NCBI RefSeq assembly: GCF_019703305.1
Contig: NZ_AP024814.1
Span: 124,001 to 188,000 of the forward strand
Direction: 5' to 3'
Length of the DNA: 64,000 nt
Source of the DNA: Helicobacter sp. NHP19-003
GTDB taxonomy: Bacteria; Campylobacterota; Campylobacteria; Campylobacterales; Helicobacteraceae
Part shown: one piece after another, positions 63,857-64,000 of the stretch
How the letters are laid out: each line of letters opens with the position of its first letter
How positions within the stretch are numbered: the stretch's first letter is position 1
The notes under the pieces: generated by a model
Seen by the model: the letters and a program-made list of their open reading frames with translations, nothing else
What the model was told of the DNA's origin: nothing
The model's database searches: none
Made by a program: the position numbers and the translations under genes

Positions 63857-64000
63857 CTAGTAAAGCTGCATGGTGGCGCAATGCAAGCTCCCCTTTTGGC
63901 GAATCAAAACCGAGCAATCCACGCCCACGACCTCAACCCCCGTGTAATCCTCCAGGATTTTTAGGGCTTTGCCATCGGCAGGGTCGCCATAGGTGGGGAC
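63857..64000 (-). CDS. aguA: Agmatine deiminase family protein, C-terminal end (5' outside window)
   Basis: The final 47 codons of a leftward gene run in from the right edge and stop at 63857. The segment ends with GSLHCATMQLY, in which the Cys matches the catalytic Cys of the GGxxHCxTxxxP motif of agmatine/peptidyl-arginine deiminases. VVGVDCSVLIRQKG precedes it. It converts agmatine to N-carbamoylputrescine and ammonia. In H. pylori the same gene lies beside hypF. The rest is off the window, so length cannot be checked. Confidence 0.75.
   Translation of the reverse strand, partial: VPTYGDPADGKALKILEDYTGVEVVGVDCSVLIRQKGSLHCATMQLY

Overview
The window is chromosomal DNA of a gastric, non-pylori Helicobacter, most like the H. 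felis / H. heilmannii / H. bizzozeronii group. From memory of the H. pylori gene order, many blocks match: rpmE-rsmI-TrmH; rimP-rbfA-infB-ylxR-thrB-tsaB-like-lpxC-minC-M23-OMPs-panB-ruvB; thrS-infC-rpmI-rplT-OMP; bioB-yihY; nusB-ribH-kdsA / pyrF-panC; usp-clpA-panD-ybaB-PDZ; ispA-surE-lipoprotein-queD-queE; DASS-cdsA-dxr; and hypE-hypF-aguA. The base composition looks more GC-rich than H. pylori. AmiE, NixA and the Helicobacter-type outer-membrane proteins fit a urease-positive stomach coloniser. No urease genes lie in the window.

Layout. 1-1.8 kb: the right end of an IS605-family element (tnpB) inserted into a Sel1-repeat gene, with an intact paralogue next to it. 1.9-8.6 kb: a secreted SMP-30/gluconolactonase-like protein, then a leftward operon rpmE-rsmI-TrmH methylase-RodZ-like protein-periplasmic protein-selB. 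8.7-21.5 kb: a tautomerase, a translation/threonine operon, the lpxC-minC-peptidase-OMP operon, and rightward panB-ruvB. 21.5-27.5 kb: tRNA-Ala and tRNA-Ile, nixA with a palindromic candidate operator, a pseudouridine synthase, pyrG, AMIN and FtsB-like proteins, and recA. 27.4-31.6 kb: thrS-infC-rpmI-rplT and a frameshifted outer-membrane protein gene. 31.7-36.7 kb: biotin, riboflavin, KDO, pyrimidine and pantothenate genes. 36.7-46.9 kb: a long leftward cluster from a Usp gene to a split recJ, ending with a YdcZ-like transporter. 47-57 kb: bioD, sodB-thiG-cmoA, ribBA, modAB, LPP20-type lipoproteins, a FadL-like OMP and a frameshifted DASS transporter. 57-64 kb: cdsA-dxr, tRNA-Pro, a small lipoprotein, amiE, hypE, hypF and the 3' end of an agmatine deiminase gene.

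The genes are tightly packed. Co-directional genes often overlap as ATGA, GTGA, TTGA or TAATG. Three convergent pairs share a reciprocal 4-nt stop. TTG and GTG starts are frequent. There is no gene-free stretch over 300 bases, no CRISPR array, no prophage and no rRNA.

The points most worth following up are: four genes that look intact apart from frame breaks (RodZ-like, OMP, recJ, DASS transporter), which may be phase-variable or assembly errors; an A19-U56 covariation in tRNA-Pro; the palindrome upstream of nixA; selB in a Helicobacter; modAB without modC; and the IS605 insertion whose junction can be read directly. I found no convincing wholly new multi-gene system.
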